From Ciona intestinalis (Eukaryota; Chordata; Ascidiacea; Phlebobranchia; Cionidae): a stretch of DNA of 64,000 bases. Where the stretch lies: assembly GCF_000224145.3 (NCBI RefSeq), contig NC_020169.2:1215479-1279478 (forward strand). The letters run 5' to 3'. Below, in pieces: positions 1 to 11,585 of this stretch. A program made the translations under genes and the position numbers. The first letter of the stretch is position 1. The number at the start of each line of letters is the position of its first letter. The notes beneath the pieces are model-generated. The model was not told where the DNA came from. It saw nothing but the letters and a program-made list of their open reading frames with translations, and did not search any database.

Positions 1-3000
1 CATTCACTTCTGCAAGTACAACAGCAACTACTGTATTATCTAGTAAGTAACTATACTTTCAAAAACTGACCAATAAAAATATTTTAATACATAAACCTGT
101 CCATACTTTATTAGCTACTGCTGAAACTACTGTCATGTTGACTACACCACAAGCTACCACTGGAATCCCAACTACAACTGCTAGTGTTACTACAACCAAT
201 GTTAACACCCCTGGTGTAAGTGCAAGCACAATGGAGACTACCACTACAGGTAATTTTATATTTGTTTAAACAAAATTGGCATATGTGAGAAGTAAGACTC
301 AAGATAAACTACTACAGTATTGACTAATGGGAATTTTATTAAAAATAAAACCAAACAGCTTTAATATAAAACTGTCATTTAATCTTTGTAGATACACAGG
401 TATGAGCTCAATAGATAGACAGGTATAACATTTTCCTTCTTCTGATACTTCAATGTTTTCCAGGCAGCCAAAGATCAAGTTTGAGGTTTAAAGGCTAAAA
501 CAGGACCAGATGTGTTAGTGAGAAAGGAAGTCAAATCATTATAAAGTTTAAAGATAAGGTTAATCTATTGTTCCAGTATTCAATCAATATCAGCAGATTG
601 TGCCAGCAAGGTTCTGTTATTTTGTACATTAGTGATTAGTACATGTAACACTTAAAACCACTGGTTTTTAACAGAAGGTCTGCCAAAATTTGGCTTTAAT
701 TTTGCTTAATAAATCAACCTTTTTCATAAATGTTTCAGAACTTGCTTACGTAAGCGAAACTTTATGCCAATTTTAATTTTAGCTTGTCAGACTTGTTGTA
801 ACAGTGAGTATAGCAAGGCATAAAAAGTGAACAAAAAACTGTTTTACATTTCTTTCATAAACCAACAGTTGAAAAATAATACTGTTGTTTTTTGTTAATC
901 AGAACTGTTGAGTATAGTTATTCAACTTATTCGTAAGGTTTTGCGCACCTCTGCTAAAGGGTAGTTCATAAAAATCATTTCTGTTTTTTATTGGTCCGCT
1001 GTGTCAAAGATTAAGAACCACTGCTTTAAACAATGGATAAAAGTTTATAAAAGTTTTAAATTGTTCACAGTTGCCATAACCAACACCATGGGAGTGACCA
1101 CTGCTTCATCACAACCTACAAATAGTACCATATATGCAGGTATGTAGTTTTGTATGGAAATAATGCATTAGAAGATAAAGCATTGTTAATCACGTGAAAA
1201 ACGAAATAAATATAAATAAAAACAAATAAACCTTTAAATTACAGTGGTATTTTTGGCCTCATATCAAGATGCTACAAACCCAACTTTTATCTCTAATTTT
1301 GAAGCTTCTTTAAATTCTATTTACAATAACGCTCAAAACCTCACACGTACAAGTAGAAGAAGGAGAAGAGCTACTGCATCATATGACGCAAATGTACGTA
1401 TTGAATTTAAAAATCTTTTAACAAATGCAAGAAAATATGACTTCACTTGATTATCATTGCATTATAGGGTAAATTTCGAAGGTTGTCACACAAATGTTTT
1501 ATATCATAAATTTCACTCTGTTAATTTTTCAATTTTGTAGTTTGTTGTTTCATTTTTTTCTGTATGAGTGACAAATTGGATAACCCATTATTGAACTCTN
1601 NNNNNNNNNNNNNNNNNNNNNNNNNNNNNNNNNNNNNNNNNNNNNNNNNTTAATTTGCACTAAAGAACAACACTTTTTTTTTTCAGATATACTTCTCTGT
1701 TTATAGAAATGGAAGCGGACTTCGTTCCGCATATGCAATTGGTTTGCTAAATAAGAATACTTCATTATTGCTACAAACTTTTCAAAGTAACATCGCTGAT
1801 GTATCCGAGGTTTCTATTCAAACAAGAAGATGTTCAATGACATACAAACCTCCTAACACCAATGAAATACAAATAGGTAGGCAAGCAATATTTTTCAATA
1901 CTTTTCAAGAATATTAATATGTGAGGCATGTTATGGCGCCACATGGATCTTTTTTTACAAAGTTGTTTTATTTTCATTTTTACCTAAACATTATATGATC
2001 AGTTTAAACGTTTGTTTATAAAATTTAAGTTTTATAAGCGAGGGTACCCAGTTTAAGTTTATAATTCAAACATGGCCCAGAAGTTGCACAAAACGCATCT
2101 GCTTTATAAGTAATTTTGTAATGGTACGTGTCCATTCATTGGGGCTCTGCTCTCTTATTAACATTATGTTGTTGTTAAAGACTTAGCAAATGATGCTTCT
2201 GCTGATTTGTCATCTAAAGCCTTTGAGGATGAGTTTATTCGAGGTCTTTGGTTATCTAACCTTGATGTAGACCGACCAATAAATGATTGTTCATGGATAC
2301 CGTCATCTGAACCAGAAGGACCCTTCCGTGTAAGTCAAGCTGTATTGTTGAATCTCCCGTTCATTACCATTAAAGCCCTTGTCGCCTATATCTGGCGAAG
2401 CGACAGGCTTTTTAAACTGGAAAGGTTTATGCGGTAGCACCACGGGTGTTGGGGTAATGGGCCAATCCTGGTCCAAAACCTAGGACAGCGGTTCCCAAAG
2501 TATGGGTCGCAACCTAAACATGGGTCGCACAGGGTGGAAGAATGGGTCGCGCCTAAGGTGATTCAAATTTATTAAAACGAGTTTTTTTCTTTTTAAGTGC
2601 TCGGGTTAGGTTTGCGTTGTAGTTCAGCCCTATATTTAGGTTTTTTTCTTAGCTGTTTGTTACGAAATAGTAGGCATTTACACGTGGATTCATTGCGTCA
2701 TAATAGCGATTATTTGACCTGGCAATTAATTACGACATAATAGCAATTCACACGTCGATTATTTGCATCATAATAGGGATTGACACGTAAATCATTGGGC
2801 ATGTAGGAGGTTTAAAACAGGCTTGAATGTTAAAGAGGCACATGCATCGTACTTTAGCCTTTACGTGCGGCGTATTTTAGCCTAGGTCACAGAATGTCTA
2901 TTGTTTCGTTTGATCTACGTTACAGATTACGTAATTTGTTGGGGTTTATTGGCTGGGAATTAGGGGTTTAAGGTTTTCACTACCATAAAACAGTGCGAAA

Positions 3001-6000
3001 ACAAGTCTATAAAGTCCCTTAACGTACGTAATACATCACCATTGTGACAGAACATAATACTATAGACAGCAGGTATCAGTGAGGCCTATTAAACATTTTG
3101 AACCCAAAATTTTAGGTGGCAACCAGCTAAAGAATTACCTATGGGTCGTGAGATGCTCATAAAACTCTGATTTGGGTCACGCTAAAAAAACTTTGGGAAC
3201 CACTGACCTAGGACCAATAGCATGTCAGGCTGTGGGACCTCACCCAGATAGAATAGAATAAAATTCTTAAATTTTATGACTTTTTTAGTTCTAGATCAAA
3301 GATTGGCTTTTTTACCCATTAAACTACATTATTTTTATAAATTATTATTTATAACTATTTCTACAACCTTGAAAAAAGTGGGTGTAAAAGTGATGAGCCT
3401 CAATGTCTACTTTATAAAATAATGCTGTCCAGTTGACCATTTTTTTTCATTAACGCTTCTTGTTTCACACAGCTTTGCGAAATAAGAGAAACATCACAGT
3501 GCAGTATCACTGTGGTTTTTATACCAGGATCAATTAGTGGTGTAGCAGTTAATGAAAGTAATCTTCTTTGCGCCAATACTCATTTTTTAGCTTCAAATCT
3601 GAAACGTTATGTGACCGTACTACCACGATGTAAGTAACTGAACCAAACTGAAATAAAAATCAACTTTAAACACAATTATCAGTTCATTGAATTTATTTTC
3701 AGACGTAAACTCATCCGTACCACTACCAGTGTGTAGAAGCCAATCAACAACAACCCAAATGACTTCAACCACTTCAATGGCTACATCAGGACTTGTAAAC
3801 CCAACAACTGACACCACAGCAATAACTTTCTCACCAACAACAACCGATACAACAACATTAGTATTAGCTTCTACAACAACTGGCATAGGGACAACATTGG
3901 GTTCTACAACAACTGGCATAGGGACAACATTGGGTTCTACAACAACTGGCATAGGGACAACATTAGGTTCTACAACAACTGGCATGGGGGCAACATTGGG
4001 TTCTACAACAACTGGTATGGGGACAACATTGGGTCCTACAACAATCGGCATAAGGACAACTACAACAACTGGCATACCACCAACCACATCATTGAGCACC
4101 ACGTCATCTACAGATTCAACCACATTAAACCAAACAATAATTTCCACAACTGTGTTTGACACAACAACAGATGCTGTGAACACAAGTTGCCCACCTTGTC
4201 CACCATGCGAGGATTTCTGGATGATAATTGCAATTGTGTTTATCATTCTTTTCATCATAGCGCTGATCATCATCGTTGTTTTGATTTATCTTCTTTGTAA
4301 AAAAAGACGAGATCTTGCTCCTAAAGATGAGGTGAGTGCGAATGAATAAATAAATGTAACTTACTTTATCCTCACATGGTCAGTCGTTAAAACAGGTGTC
4401 CATACACCTTGTGCCAGCTTACGAATTACCATGTATGTTACTTTGTGGGTGATTATTTTTGGGGGATTTTTTTACATATGGTTGACAATTTGGACAACCT
4501 ATTAGTGACCCCTGGGTTGGAGCGATTGCCATTAAGTGTCTTGCCCGAGGACACATACGCCCACAATGGTAGCAGCGACGAGCCTTGAAACCATCTGGTT
4601 TGCATGCAGTCGCGCTAACCCCTTTGCCGCGGCGCCGGAGTGGCGTTGTTCGTAAACAATTCCTGGTCATTTCATCCTTATAGTGTTAACGAAAAAGTCA
4701 AAATAAAGAACTTTTGTAGCTACACCATAGTATATGAATGGTGAACTGCTCAGTGATAGTTCACTGTTAACTAAAACCAAAACTCTTGTTTCTTAGGATT
4801 AATTTTATGTATAACCAAGTAATTATCTTACGTGGCATACTCTGTTTTGTTTAGAAAAACATAGGAGTAGAAACTGGACCTACAGACAATATAACTCATA
4901 CTGATGGACCAATTCCTATTATTCCTGACAAACCAAAACCCCCCAGGTAATTATAATTCAATAATAATAATAATAATAACTTTTATTTGTCTTTTTGATT
5001 AAGGTAGCGAAGATTTGGAAATATTTTAAATGAAAAAAACAGATATGGCAACAAAACAACAGTTGTTGAAACATGCTTACAGTTAAAACATATTTACATT
5101 TAATTGGAAGAAAAAGCGTGGCCGCTACTCCTGGCAAATAAACGAGCCATTTACTTTAATTAAATTCAACTTCTAATAGAAACAAATATGTGCATAAAAT
5201 GTATATAAATATCAACAATCAAAGTTTGTTGCTCCATGCTTTACTTCTTATAACAGGGACTTACCACCTGAGCCAGTGCCAGCAAAGCCACAGAATATAA
5301 AACCTGAACCTCCCATCCTCCCTCCACATATATTAGGTTTGTACATAATCAGTTTTTTTTTAATTTTACTTAATGCTGATTTTTAATATCATTTCTTTGA
5401 ATTTTCAACATTGTCTCTTTAAAAAAAGCGAATTTTTTTAATATTTTAATTTTAGTGTTTTATTTTATTTGATGAAAAATTGATCCATAAATTGTAATAA
5501 TTATCATTTGATAGGGTTAAAAAGGCTGGCTATTTTTAAAGTCACTGATGAACACCTGGATAAATTGTAATAATTATCATTGCATTCCACATATTATTTT
5601 ATTCCCAAAATTGACAGAGCCGAGTTTTGATGTTCCACGAATGGCAAGTCCCCCCAGTAATAAAGAAGTGAGAGGAGGAAAGTTCCAAACCTCCATCCAC
5701 CCGATGAATCTTCCTCCCATCCAACCTCCTCCATTATCTGATCGATTCGTAAGTTTGCATTGGTTTAGACTTCTGTTTCTAACTGTAAGGGGGCCACAAA
5801 TAGGGGCCACAAGCAGAACTGTGTTTCTGTCATTGTTTTGTTTAGAAACTAATTGCTATAAAGTGGTGAACAAAAAAACAGGCATATACATAAATGTATC
5901 TGTATGGGTAAATACAAACAAATCTACGTCTGAAAGGGACCAGAAGACTTGCATATTTATATTTTATATAAGGACAGGTTTAGTTCCATGGTGTACAAGT

Positions 6001-9000
6001 TACTATATACCTAGAATATGCAATAGCACTTTGGCCAACCTACAAAAATGTATTTTATATGTTTACCACTATTATAAAAATTGACCTCAAGGAAATGCCC
6101 AATAAAACTTCATCAATTTTATATTTTCCACCTACCCAATGTAAAAATGTTATATTGAATTTATTTTTGAAACAAAAATTCATGGCTTGAATTAACCATA
6201 GTGTATCCTGCTGTGTTTATTTAAATCCCCCCTCCCCCCTTTTCACTGGTCAAGTGCTTAAATAAATAGGAAGCGCACTTTATGCCCAGTTAACAAAAGG
6301 GATTGTCCAAATTGTGTTTTTTAATTGTCAGTTGCCACGCCAACGCTCGAATATAGACGAGCATCGAAACAAGCAACGATTGAAAAGAAAATACTCTCAG
6401 AAACATCAACTGGACAGTGAGGGTATGTTGTTTGCTTAGTAAACCACACAAAGGACCATTGACGCTTTAAAACTATTCAAAATATTTTTATTCAAAGCAC
6501 GCACGAGGCGAAGGAACCATTGTATTCTTGCTGTGGCAGAAGTTTTGATTTCATTACAATATATTTAGACCAAACAAACATGATATGTGTAGTGAATAGT
6601 TCTCTCTCTTATATGAGGCAAATGGCTGTAATTAATAAGGGTTATGTTTCTAATTTAAATTAATGAAAAAATTTATACTTGTGTGATGGGGCACACTGTA
6701 ACACATGCCGGGCATGGTAACACAGTAGCTTTTTATAAATTGTTGGTAACAAACAAACCATGAAGAAAACACCAAAGTTTAGGAACTTTTGGTAGTTGAT
6801 TTTATTTTTGTGTTTTTTCTGTATGAGCTGCTAATTTTGACAATCAAATATTGAACACTTGGTTTCAGTGTCTTACCTAAGCATACAGGCAATGGTAGCC
6901 GCATCAAGCCTAGAATTTAGTATCCTTTAGTTAAGTGGCGCATGCTCCAACCACTGTTCTATGGTGGTGGAACTTGTCTACAAAACAAATAAATGACCCC
7001 CATGTTTCAACATACAGATCCTACTGCACAGCAAGCATACAACCAAGCACAAAGTGAAGTAGATTCTGTTCTTCAACCAAGCACACCAACTGTGTTTCAA
7101 CGACCCAGGTAACAACACAAATTATATAAATTTAATTTTCTTAACAAAGAAACGAAATACTTAAAGCTAATGGTAATTTGGAAAAAATTATATTGTACAA
7201 TTTTTGATGTGCCATTTTTTAGGATTTTTAAGTACAAACGTTAAATTTAAATTAAGCATCAAGTTTTACCCACTGATGTCACTAAACTGTAACACATGGA
7301 TGTATTTTTACAATCTTCTTAACCATAAAAAAATTTAACTATAAGAGACTAGTCAATAGTGATATATTAATATAACTATAAAATATTCTATAGTTTTTTT
7401 ATTTTAAACAACAGTAATAACGTTATAAAAATTATGCAACTTTTTTTTGATTCTTTTTTTTATTAAAATTTTCAATAAATTCATAATATTTCTATTAAAA
7501 CAGAAAAAAAATGCACAAGCGTCAAGGTAAAATGAAAGTTCCAGATCACCAGGTTGATCCAGATCTTAATTTATTATTGGGTCAATATAACCAACCACCA
7601 GGACATTATACCCAGCTCAGTTCTTCTGATACAACGCCTAAAAAGCCCGACAAAAGTGAGTCTTTACTCTATTTTATTCTATGTGGATGAGGTCCTATAC
7701 GGTTGCATGGCATAGGACCTCAGAATTGCGGCAGAGTTGACCCATTTCCACTGCTATTGATTGGGTATTTAGTAGTTGTTACTGCTATTTTTTTCCACTA
7801 TTAAAACTTATACCTTAAAATTATTAGTTGCAGTGCTTTTTTACAGAACATTAAAAATTAGTTTAGTTTCTAGCACTGCCTACTTTTTTTGCCAAATTCA
7901 ATTATAACCTCCTTTTTTAAAGTTGTTGTATCTAACTATCCATTTGCCGTTTTTAGTAAAGCTGTATTGTTTATAACTTATTATCATTGTATAATTTAGA
8001 ATGTGTAATTGACAGAAAGTTTTAATTTTTGTAATTTGAAATATAGCTGCAATATCAGATGGCTAGTATTAAAATTTATAAAAAGTGCCAATCATACATT
8101 ATTTGTGCAAACATTAACATACAAATTCCAGGCAGTGTTATCTAATCCAAAATGGCATTTTCCAGATGTGGTTTCACCGAATGACACCCGTGAGAGGATG
8201 GCTGCTTTGTTAGAAGATGCGTTCAGTTTAATTTCCCCACGTAGTAACAGGAGTTCAGATATTCCAAAACCATTGTCACCATATTCACTACAAGAATCAA
8301 TGGTTAATATTTACCTTTTTATTTAAATGTAACTTACCTTATCCTTGCATGCCCAGAAAACAACGTTTGTTATAACACAGGTTGTTCTGTTTTATACACT
8401 CCTCATCTTATTTAGTAGTAAACAAATAACATTTAAAGAATTTCAAAACGGTAATCTTCACGACTCCCATAGACTGTTGTTAATTGTTTAAACACGATTA
8501 GGGTATTTGGATATTATGTGCTAAAGGGGGCCCATCTTCCCCTACCGTACTGTATATCTATCAATATGACAACCAAAAAAAAACCACTGGAGTATCTTGC
8601 CCAACGACACATTGATGGCATGTCATATCATTATCCCAAATAATATTCTCCCCATACATTGCATAGTTCCCTGATGATCCTGATGGAGTACTGATGCCCG
8701 CTCCTCATGGAAGAGGAGATTTAAATCCCAGGAATCGATCTGTTCCACCAGTGCTTGTGGCGAATAACTCAGGTTTGTCTTCATCATCATTTGTTCAAAT
8801 AAATAAATTTATGTTAGTTATTTATCCCAGAGTGGTGGGGAAGCAAAAGTTTTTGTTTAACTTTTGCCGTATTTCATATACATACCCAATGCTTGCATAA
8901 GAATTACCACATATGCAAGTCCGTGGGTGATATTTTAATGGTTAGGGGTGTTTTGTAATGGGGCTAAAGAAATTACCTTATTTTGTGTGTGTTAATGTAC

Positions 9001-10209
9001 AATTTCAACAAAACAATACCAACCACTGGGTTTGGGTAACTATGTACTACTTTGAGAACTCATGCGCTGATAACATTTACCATTAAAGTATGTTATTGTA
9101 TGTTTAGCTATCTTACTCGTGCTTCTCTATGTAATGATAAAATCTGCCAATTAAAATATTTGATTACCAAACTTAATACAACTATCATAGTTCCTTTCTG
9201 AGTCAAAAGTGTTAATTCCATGATCTTTAAACCTCAAACAATATTTTCCCCAAAATAATTAAACTTATTGCAGGTAAACCTCCGTCATATTTGGTGCCCT
9301 CTGCAGCCTCACCGAGTGGCCAACCAACGTATATAACTCCAATACGAAGAACTAACGGTCCAGGTATAAAAAATATTGTAATCTGCGTTTACACAAACAC
9401 GTATCATGTACTGTACAATATGAACTAAATTATATTTTCCTATTAAAGTTGACATCCTACTTAGGTTAACTGCATCAATGTAGAAATAGTTTTGGCTTGA
9501 ATAATTACTGTCACTTATTTGTACTAGCATGGTGGGCCACATCTTATGCTATAACACATGTGTTTTATTTTATATAAAAAATTGCGACGTGACTGCACCT
9601 TATCTGTGCCATTTACACATAATTTAAACATATGACCACACATGAAGACATTGTGTTACGTAACCAGTCATACTCACGTACAAGTTACCAAGTAACTACA
9701 AAGTTTGTGGTTGATTTTTTTCTGTGGGAATTACAATTTTAAAAACCCATAAGTGCCTTGAATTTGATCAGTGACAGTCTAGTAATTTGTCCAACACAAA
9801 TTGATGTTTTGAACCCATTACCTTTTGTTTCATAGTAAAGTGCTCATACCACTATACCATGGCACTATTATATTTTATTTTAATAACTCTATACATGGTA
9901 CATTTTCATAATATTCATACTCCTTATATAGCAGGTAACACATGGACACCATACCGTGCATTTGATGAAGTATCACGCCTTCAATCCTCACTCCCTAGCA
10001 ACGACAGCGACTTACAATCGTCCCCATCTTTACCTCATTCAACTGATAGTCCGACCAACACGACCCGCTACCCACCCCTAGTCGATCGGAATAGTCAACT
10101 AAACTTTCCCTCAACGTCCTTACCCGGTAGCGTCTCCGACAGGTCAGTGGTGAGAGAAATTGAAGACGAACTTGCCCGACTTACGGGCGCTCGTTCCCCG
10201 CATAGTTAA
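1..10209 (+). CDS. KIAA1549/UPF0606-like mucin-type single-pass membrane protein, 3' part (18 exons)
   Basis: Exons by GT-AG sites and phase: 1-42, 115-249, 1071-1139, 1245-1393, 1687-1876, 2181-2329, 3473-3629, 3703-4331, 4855-4946, 5257-5336, 5618-5748, 6332-6422, 7018-7108, 7504-7655, 8136-8302, 8667-8772, 9274-9363, 9935-10209; stop TAA at 10207. The 5' end is outside the window; 930 residues are visible. Order seen: Thr/Ser-rich stretch, a basic RRRRR site (exon 1245-1393) that could be a furin-type cleavage point, a cysteine-containing ectodomain, an 11-residue Thr-rich tandem repeat, a CPPCPPC motif, one hydrophobic helix of about 24 residues (4218-4300), then KKRR and a long Pro-rich cytoplasmic tail ending with the helix VVREIEDELARLTGA. 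This architecture, and tail motifs such as a DAFSLI helix, recall the vertebrate KIAA1549/KIAA1549L family (DUF3827), whose molecular role is poorly known. The family call is from memory; membrane topology is more certain than orthology. The exon 8136 acceptor was chosen because it alone keeps the frame. Confidence 0.6.
1540..1599 (-). repeat. SINE fragment (body) running into the N gap
   Basis: The text 'gacaaattggataacccattattgaac' matches the SINE body seen at 4490 and 32335. It is cut by the N run, so the gap probably lies inside or next to a SINE, which may be why assembly failed here. Confidence 0.6.
1600..1649. other. Assembly gap (50 N)
   Basis: A run of 50 N lies in the intron between exons 1245-1393 and 1687-1876. 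The exact length 50 suggests a placeholder, so the true intron length is unknown and a small exon could be hidden here. Confidence 0.98.
2395..3262 (+). repeat. Second SINE-like repeat, split by the hAT element
   Basis: Flanks of the hAT element (about 2395-2485 and 3206-3262) join into one repeat ending in 'gggacctcaccc...agatagaatagaataaaa'. A related copy in opposite orientation lies near 7665-7735, with 'attttattctatgtggatgaggtcctat'-type sequence. This suggests a dispersed family with an (AGAAT)-rich tail. Boundaries are approximate. Confidence 0.5.
2486..3205. mobile_element. hAT-type non-autonomous element (MITE, 720 bp) with perfect 8-bp TSD
   Basis: The left end reads cagcggttcccaaagt and the right end is its inverted near-copy actttgggaaccactg, the CAG...GGTTC type of terminus known from hAT transposons. 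Both ends are flanked by the direct 8-bp repeat acctagga (2478-2485 and 3206-3213), the target-site length typical of hAT. Subterminal 'atgggtcgc' motifs are repeated several times near the left end. No transposase reading frame is visible, so it must have been mobilised in trans. It sits in the intron between exons 2181-2329 and 3473-3629 and interrupts an older SINE-like repeat. Confidence 0.92.
3870..4080 (+). repeat. 33-bp coding minisatellite (11-residue mucin repeat)
   Basis: Five full 33-bp units start at 3870, 3903, 3936, 3969 and 4002, followed by degenerate copies to about 4080. Each unit encodes STTTGIGTTLG or a close variant (GMGAT, GMGTT). The units lie in frame in the exon just before the transmembrane helix, so they form a Thr-rich stalk likely to carry O-glycans. 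Unit-to-unit identity is very high, which suggests recent expansion and probable length polymorphism. Confidence 0.9.
4345..4665 (-). repeat. tRNA-derived SINE, near full length
   Basis: On the minus strand the order is a tRNA-like head (A-box-like ggggttagcgcg and B-box-like ggtttcaaggctc, about 4570-4640), a unique body (about 4400-4560) and a 3' tail rich in 'cattcattt' at about 4350. The same body with a (GAAT)n tail recurs at 8324, 11305, 19915, 23165, 32155 and 58625. I believe this is the Ciona SINE called Cics-1 in the literature; the name is from memory and unchecked. It lies in an intron of the KIAA1549-like gene, immediately after exon 3703-4331. Confidence 0.8.
6825..6965 (-). repeat. 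SINE fragment with tRNA-like head
   Basis: Contains the body motifs 'gacaatcaaatattgaacac' and 'gtgtcttacc', and then 'aatggtagccgcatcaagcct', the same order as the body-to-head junction of the copy at 4345-4665. Intronic in the KIAA1549-like gene. Confidence 0.55.
7665..7735 (-). repeat. Second SINE-like family, partial inverted copy
   Basis: The sequence running from the 'tattttattctatg' start through the two 'ggacctc/ggtcctat' boxes matches, in reverse complement, the tail of the repeat that carries the hAT element at 3206-3262. It lies in an intron of the KIAA1549-like gene. Only about 70 bp can be recognised. Confidence 0.4.
8324..8640 (-). repeat. SINE copy interrupted by a MITE
   Basis: The 3' half of the SINE (8324-8398: 'atgtaacttaccttatcctt', then 'ttgttataacacaggttg') stops where MITE-family sequence begins (8399-8553). 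SINE-like text resumes at about 8554-8640 with 'tatcttgcccaacgacaca' followed by 'tgatggca'. The simplest reading is a MITE nested in a SINE, both in the intron between exons 8136-8302 and 8667-8772. Confidence 0.5.
8399..8553 (+). mobile_element. MITE family copy 1 (5'-truncated)
   Basis: Shares the family core: 'tagtagtaaacaaa', 'cacgactcccatagac', 'ttaattgttt', 'tattatgtgctaaa' and the right end 'cccatcttcccctacc'. The left terminal repeat is missing. Confidence 0.7.
8870..8950 (-). repeat. Diverged SINE body fragment
   Basis: 'gcataagaattaccacatat' and 'gtgggtgat' parallel the 'cttacgaattaccatgtatg...tgtgggtgatt' block of the copy at 4345. Intronic, partial and diverged. Confidence 0.45.
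9715..9865 (-). repeat. Possible tRNA-headed SINE fragment
   Basis: The minus strand at 9800-9863 reads as a tRNA-like head: 'gccatggtatagtggtatga' (A-box-like) followed by 'aatgggttcaaaa' (B-box-like). Its right part does not match the main SINE body closely. It is not a functional tRNA because no acceptor stem closes. Confidence 0.4.
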
Positions 10210-10850
10210 ACGTACTTGTGCCAAAATTTTCACCTTATAGTTCCAGTATTGCAATTTCAACATTGTGTTTTATCTCCCACATTGTGCTCCCTATTATATT
10301 GCATTGGTTTTTATTACAAGTGTCTCCAATTGAATTGTGTTATGGTGCTGACCCGTGTTACGTACTTAATGTGTTGATTCCGAATTGTGTTAAAATAGTT
10401 TGTCGTTCACAACGTAACTGTGAACGCCCAGTCAAGTGTTTGTATTATTTACTGTGAGTTTTGTAAAACTTAAACCCATTTTCGGGACATTTTCTATAAA
10501 ACAGCATTTTTTATGCGTTTCTGTAAAATGGAATCCAAAAATTGTGAAGCATTACACTTATCATTGAAACGCCACTAGTACTGAACGATATTGAATTTAT
10601 TTTAAAGTTACTTATTACACATTCACTGTAACAACAGTTTACACAACTAAATATTGCTATGTGTTTTACAAATGTATTGCAAAACGCCAAATTTTACCAC
10701 CAAAACTCTGTAAGTTTTACTTGTATTTTAGTGTTACGTCGTTCCATGTAGTCCTAGTTCCTTTGTTATACGTAGTAGTAGCTTTTACATATTTTCAGTC
10801 TATTCTGCTATTATTAGCGAAATGTTTTAATAAATATTTGATATATATTC
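10210..10850 (+). other. Probable 3' UTR of the KIAA1549-like gene
   Basis: AT-rich sequence after the stop codon with no recognisable protein similarity. A canonical AATAAA lies at 10829-10834, giving a plausible 3' UTR of about 640 bp. The short open frames in it look like chance. Confidence 0.55.
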
Positions 10851-10979
10851 GTATAAAAGGTTGCATTTGTTTCGTGTGGTTTATTTTGGTTACAAAATCG
10901 TCATCACTGTCAAAGTTTGTTAATTAAATGTTTAAGAGCAAGAGCGGTCGGTCGTTTTTAGTTCGTATTATTTATAAGT

Positions 10980-11126
10980 ATATAGTAGGGTCGGGGTGAT
11001 AGGACACCTTTTCATTCTAACCAGTTTCTAACGACTACCATAGATCATTAATTGTTTAAAACAAGATCAGGACATTTTGATATTATGTGCTAACGGTGTC
11101 CCGTCTTCCCCCACCCTACTATATAC
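10980..11126 (+). mobile_element. MITE family copy 2 (internally deleted)
   Basis: Left end tatagtagggtcgggg, right end cccccaccctactatata, inverted copies of each other. The middle is shortened. It lies just past the 3' UTR of the KIAA1549-like gene. Confidence 0.85.
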
Positions 11127-11290
11127 GTCTGTGTCGAACAAAAAATTCTGATATGATACATATGTCCGTCCCGAACAAAACAAAGTGACTAAAAATACGC
11201 GAGTTCAAAATAAGTGACCGTGTCGAATAAAAGAATGTCTGTAATGAACAAAGAAATGTCCACGACGAACAAAACAACGACAGTCGTTAT
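11127..11290 (+). repeat. Degenerate short repeat 'cgaacaaaa'
   Basis: Variants of 'tgtcgaacaaaa' occur about five times with unequal spacing: gtgtcgaacaaaa, gtcccgaacaaaa, gtgtcgaataaaa, gtaatgaacaaag and cgacgaacaaaa. It starts immediately after the MITE end. No known family recognised. Confidence 0.5.
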
Positions 11291-11304
11291 CGCAGTTTAT
11301 ATTT

Positions 11305-11585
11305 TCTTGTTTCGTGCATCTCGTGCCCGCGTATGAGTTACCATGTAGGTATCTTTGTGGGTGATTATTGTTTGACAACTATTTTTATTTTTGTGTGAAG
11401 GACAATTTGGACAATCCATAAGAACCACTGCTAGGTTTAATCAATTGTCGTTTAAATGTCTTTGTCACGGACAGCACTTAACAACTGCCGAGAATCTCCG
11501 ACCCGTGTATCGTCTGGTTTAGAGGCGATGAGCCTTTATAACCACTGTGCCATACTTAACCTATGATTCGAGTAGACCCATTTTA
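11305..11585 (-). repeat. tRNA-derived SINE copy
   Basis: Body motifs 'ctcgtgcccgcgtatgagtt', 'gtgggtgattatt', 'gacaatttggacaatccata', then a tRNA-like head toward 11580 ('ccactgtgccatac' on the plus strand). Intergenic between the KIAA1549-like gene and the GPCR. Confidence 0.7.

Noticed and set aside
1394-1450. Read-through of exon 1245-1393 to a stop at 1448
   Set aside because: A strong GTACGT donor at 1394 and the in-phase exon at 1687 give a better model.
10218-10457. 79-codon frame after the KIAA1549-like stop
   Set aside because: Lies in the expected 3' UTR, with no motif.
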